Assembly: GCA_002451435.1 (NCBI GenBank)
Contig: DKCF01000023.1
Location: forward strand, 12,696 to 18,661
DNA length: 5,966 nucleotides
Reading direction: 5' to 3'
DNA from: Bifidobacterium sp. UBA6881
GTDB taxonomy: Bacteria; Actinomycetota; Actinomycetes; Actinomycetales; Bifidobacteriaceae
The position numbers and the translations under genes were made by a program. Positions 4,158 to 5,966 of the stretch are shown here, piece by piece. The notes under the pieces were generated by a model, which worked only from the letters and a program-made list of their open reading frames with translations, had not been told where the DNA came from and did no database searches. Within the stretch, counting starts at the first letter, position 1; each line of letters starts with the position of its first letter.

Positions 4158-5897
4158 CTAGTCGGTTTCATGAGTGGAAGCATTTGTCGAAACCACATTG
4201 TCCACAAGATCGTTTACTCCTGAATCCCATGTCCAATGTCCTTGCTGCATTAGTTCTTCACACCGAGGAATTGCCTTTAGTGAGATTTCAATTGCTTTTC
4301 TAAGATCTTCGTCATTGTATTGATTTGAAATTTTTTCAATTTCTTTTAGTTCCTCTGGAGATAGAGGATTGCCGCCATTATCTTTATTGTTATTATTTTG
4401 GAAATAATTTATTGCATCTTGCTGCTTTGAAATTGATTCGGGGTGATCATTCATATTACGAATACAAAGAGGTAAAATTTCGTCAACAATCGGGTTTTTC
4501 CAAGAATTGTCTTTTTTTCTGCCCTTTCTTATATCAAACCGTTTCTTGCTTTCTTTGTACGCTTCGGGCAAACCGAAAGATTGACTTTTTAAAATATCGT
4601 CAGTTAGGTCTAAAAGAGATTTGTACTTGAATGTTTTTCCCTTATCGGTAAAATTCAACTTTACCATATAAGTATAAATTACTCCAAATAGTTCCAGACA
4701 ATATTCAATGGTTGGTATCTGGAAGGCTTCGTATGTTATTTCCGCTAATGATGGGGCGCCTTTATGCAACTTGCCGAAACGAGTAGATTTTTGGACGCGA
4801 TGTGGTGCGTCGTGATTATCGGAAAAAACTAATAGATTGACCGAATCTTTCTCCTTTTGATTTGTAGCGAATGCACCTTGAAGAATATATGGGGAATGTG
4901 TAGAAATCCATACCTGATTGGTTTCAGATATCGTTGCAAGCGTCTTGGCCAGCTGTTTTTGAGCCTTCGGATGCATCCATATTTCAGGTTCGTCAACGCA
5001 GAGGAAGAGATTGTCGATACCTGATTCTGAATCATCTCGCGCGTCGCTGCTTAATATGTGAGCGTATTCGCGGAGGGCTGCAAAGGCAACTGCACGTTGA
5101 AGGCCTGTGCCCTTCTGGTCAAGATCGGTTTCCACGCCATCGTCGACGCGGGTTTTTCCCATTTTGATGAAGGATGAGGCATCTGGTTGATCAAACGCGA
5201 AAGAAACGGTGACCGATGGAAATTGCTCTCTGGTATGCTCTGAGAGCGATTCATTAAGATCTTTTAGTATTTCAGAGTATTTTCCAGTTGATGAAAATAC
5301 GAGTTCGTAGGATTTCTCAAAATCTTTCCACTCGTTAGAGGTAGTTAAATTATGAGTTTTTGCGCGAATTAGTTTTCCGAGAATTTTAGTTGTTCCAAAA
5401 TCCAAGACGTCATCGGGAGTATCGGTCGCATGGAATACTGTCGGAGAGAAAATTGCAGTGAAAGGCTTATCTATTCCGGTTTTATTATTAAAAGGAGATT
5501 TTCCGATTTCCGCATCTTTACAGAAAAGAAATACCGTTTTAGGATTGTTTAAATAGCGACGTGCAATAAGACATTGCTCATTTTGTTCGGTAAGTATACA
5601 ACTCTTCTTAATTGTTTTTGCTTTTGCCTCGGTGACATTTGATTTGTCGATTTGGGCTTCGATGTCATTTCCTGCCAGAGTAAGCTCCGCATAGCATGGC
5701 TGATCTCCGCATTGAGTATTCTTCAATGACTCCGCATCCGTATGTGGGCTGCTCATGAATTCCAGAGCCTCTATGACAGTACTTTTTCCGGCATTGTTAT
5801 TGCCTACAAAATAATTAATATGTGGAGAAAATTCAAATACATTATTTTCTCCTTTGAAAGATTTAAAATTCGCAAGTTTTAACCGCTTTACATACAT
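4158..5897 (-). CDS. SMC/OLD-type AAA ATPase with C-terminal HEPN-like motif, candidate defence protein
   Basis: This 579-residue cytoplasmic protein has a split ABC-type ATPase domain. It begins with the SMC/RecF-like strand VKRLKLANFKSF. Walker A is GNNNAGKST (32-40), the signature region is QKGTGLQRA (261-269), Walker B and D-loop are LCVDEPEIWMHP (299-310), and the H-loop is ISTHSPY (331-337). The part after residue 390 is helical and lacks any visible TOPRIM acidic motif, so it is not a standard OLD nuclease. Instead it holds CIRNMNDHPE with R480 and H485 spaced as the Rx4H motif of HEPN ribonucleases; PrrC and RloC are known ATPase-HEPN anticodon nucleases of a different type. An Asn-rich linker lies at 500-509. 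The ATG has AAGGAGG (5903-5909) five to six bases upstream. AT-rich composition suggests acquisition. A phage-defence role is inferred, not shown. Confidence 0.85.
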   Translation of the reverse strand: MYVKRLKLANFKSFKGENNVFEFSPHINYFVGNNNAGKSTVIEALEFMSSPHTDAESLKNTQCGDQPCYAELTLAGNDIEAQIDKSNVTEAKAKTIKKSCILTEQNEQCLIARRYLNNPKTVFLFCKDAEIGKSPFNNKTGIDKPFTAIFSPTVFHATDTPDDVLDFGTTKILGKLIRAKTHNLTTSNEWKDFEKSYELVFSSTGKYSEILKDLNESLSEHTREQFPSVTVSFAFDQPDASSFIKMGKTRVDDGVETDLDQKGTGLQRAVAFAALREYAHILSSDARDDSESGIDNLFLCVDEPEIWMHPKAQKQLAKTLATISETNQVWISTHSPYILQGAFATNQKEKDSVNLLVFSDNHDAPHRVQKSTRFGKLHKGAPSLAEITYEAFQIPTIEYCLELFGVIYTYMVKLNFTDKGKTFKYKSLLDLTDDILKSQSFGLPEAYKESKKRFDIRKGRKKDNSWKNPIVDEILPLCIRNMNDHPESISKQQDAINYFQNNNNKDNGGNPLSPEELKEIEKISNQYNDEDLRKAIEISLKAIPRCEELMQQGHWTWDSGVNDLVDNVVSTNASTHETD

Positions 5898-5966
5898 TTT
5901 AACCTCCTTGTTGATTTTTTCAGATTTTACGGTTTAGCTTATGCAATGAGGTTCTTTATGTTCGTT

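Overview
The window looks like a stretch of a high-GC Gram-positive (actinobacterial) chromosome, most likely Bifidobacterium or a close relative. This is inferred from the GC- and GTG-rich genes in the left two thirds, strong AAGGAGG ribosome sites and the gene families present. No rRNA, tRNA, CRISPR array or complete insertion sequence was seen.

Positions 1-1620 hold a leftward cluster. It starts with decayed coding sequence (about 1339-1578, with in-frame stops). Next comes an 86-residue helical protein (1070-1330) whose reading frame continues past its TAA stop as coding-like sequence. That continuation ends in a TAG two bases before the next start codon. A HAD-superfamily phosphatase-like protein (270-959) follows, and then the start of a charged helical protein that runs off the left edge (1-283). 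The last two genes overlap by 14 bases.

Positions 1753-2880 hold a rightward module. A strong hairpin lies in front of a yefM-yoeB type II toxin-antitoxin operon. The upstream region carries two TGTACA-like boxes exactly 12 bp apart, the geometry described for the E. coli YefM-YoeB operator. Downstream is a DUF1294 membrane-protein gene that appears to be split by a one-base loss in a GGG run near 2589-2591.

Positions 2930-3775 encode, leftward, an EcsC-like membrane-associated protein with an EF-hand-like loop in its tail. Its promoter region has a perfect TATAAT -10 box.

From about 4030 to the right edge the composition becomes AT-rich (many 60-base lines at 25-40% GC). One leftward gene fills this part: a 579-residue SMC/OLD-type AAA ATPase with a C-terminal helical region carrying an Rx4H motif, R480-N-M-N-D-H485, as in HEPN ribonucleases. 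The gene looks acquired, and a single-gene or partner-requiring phage-defence (abortive infection) role is a reasonable inference. Just past its stop lies a three-armed nested inverted repeat (4051-4120) that could fold in two mutually exclusive ways.

Taken together this is an accessory region: a toxin-antitoxin pair, an AT-rich candidate defence ATPase and several decayed genes side by side. The best candidate for an undescribed system is the ATPase-HEPN-like gene with its repeat element. Its upstream neighbour lies outside the window.
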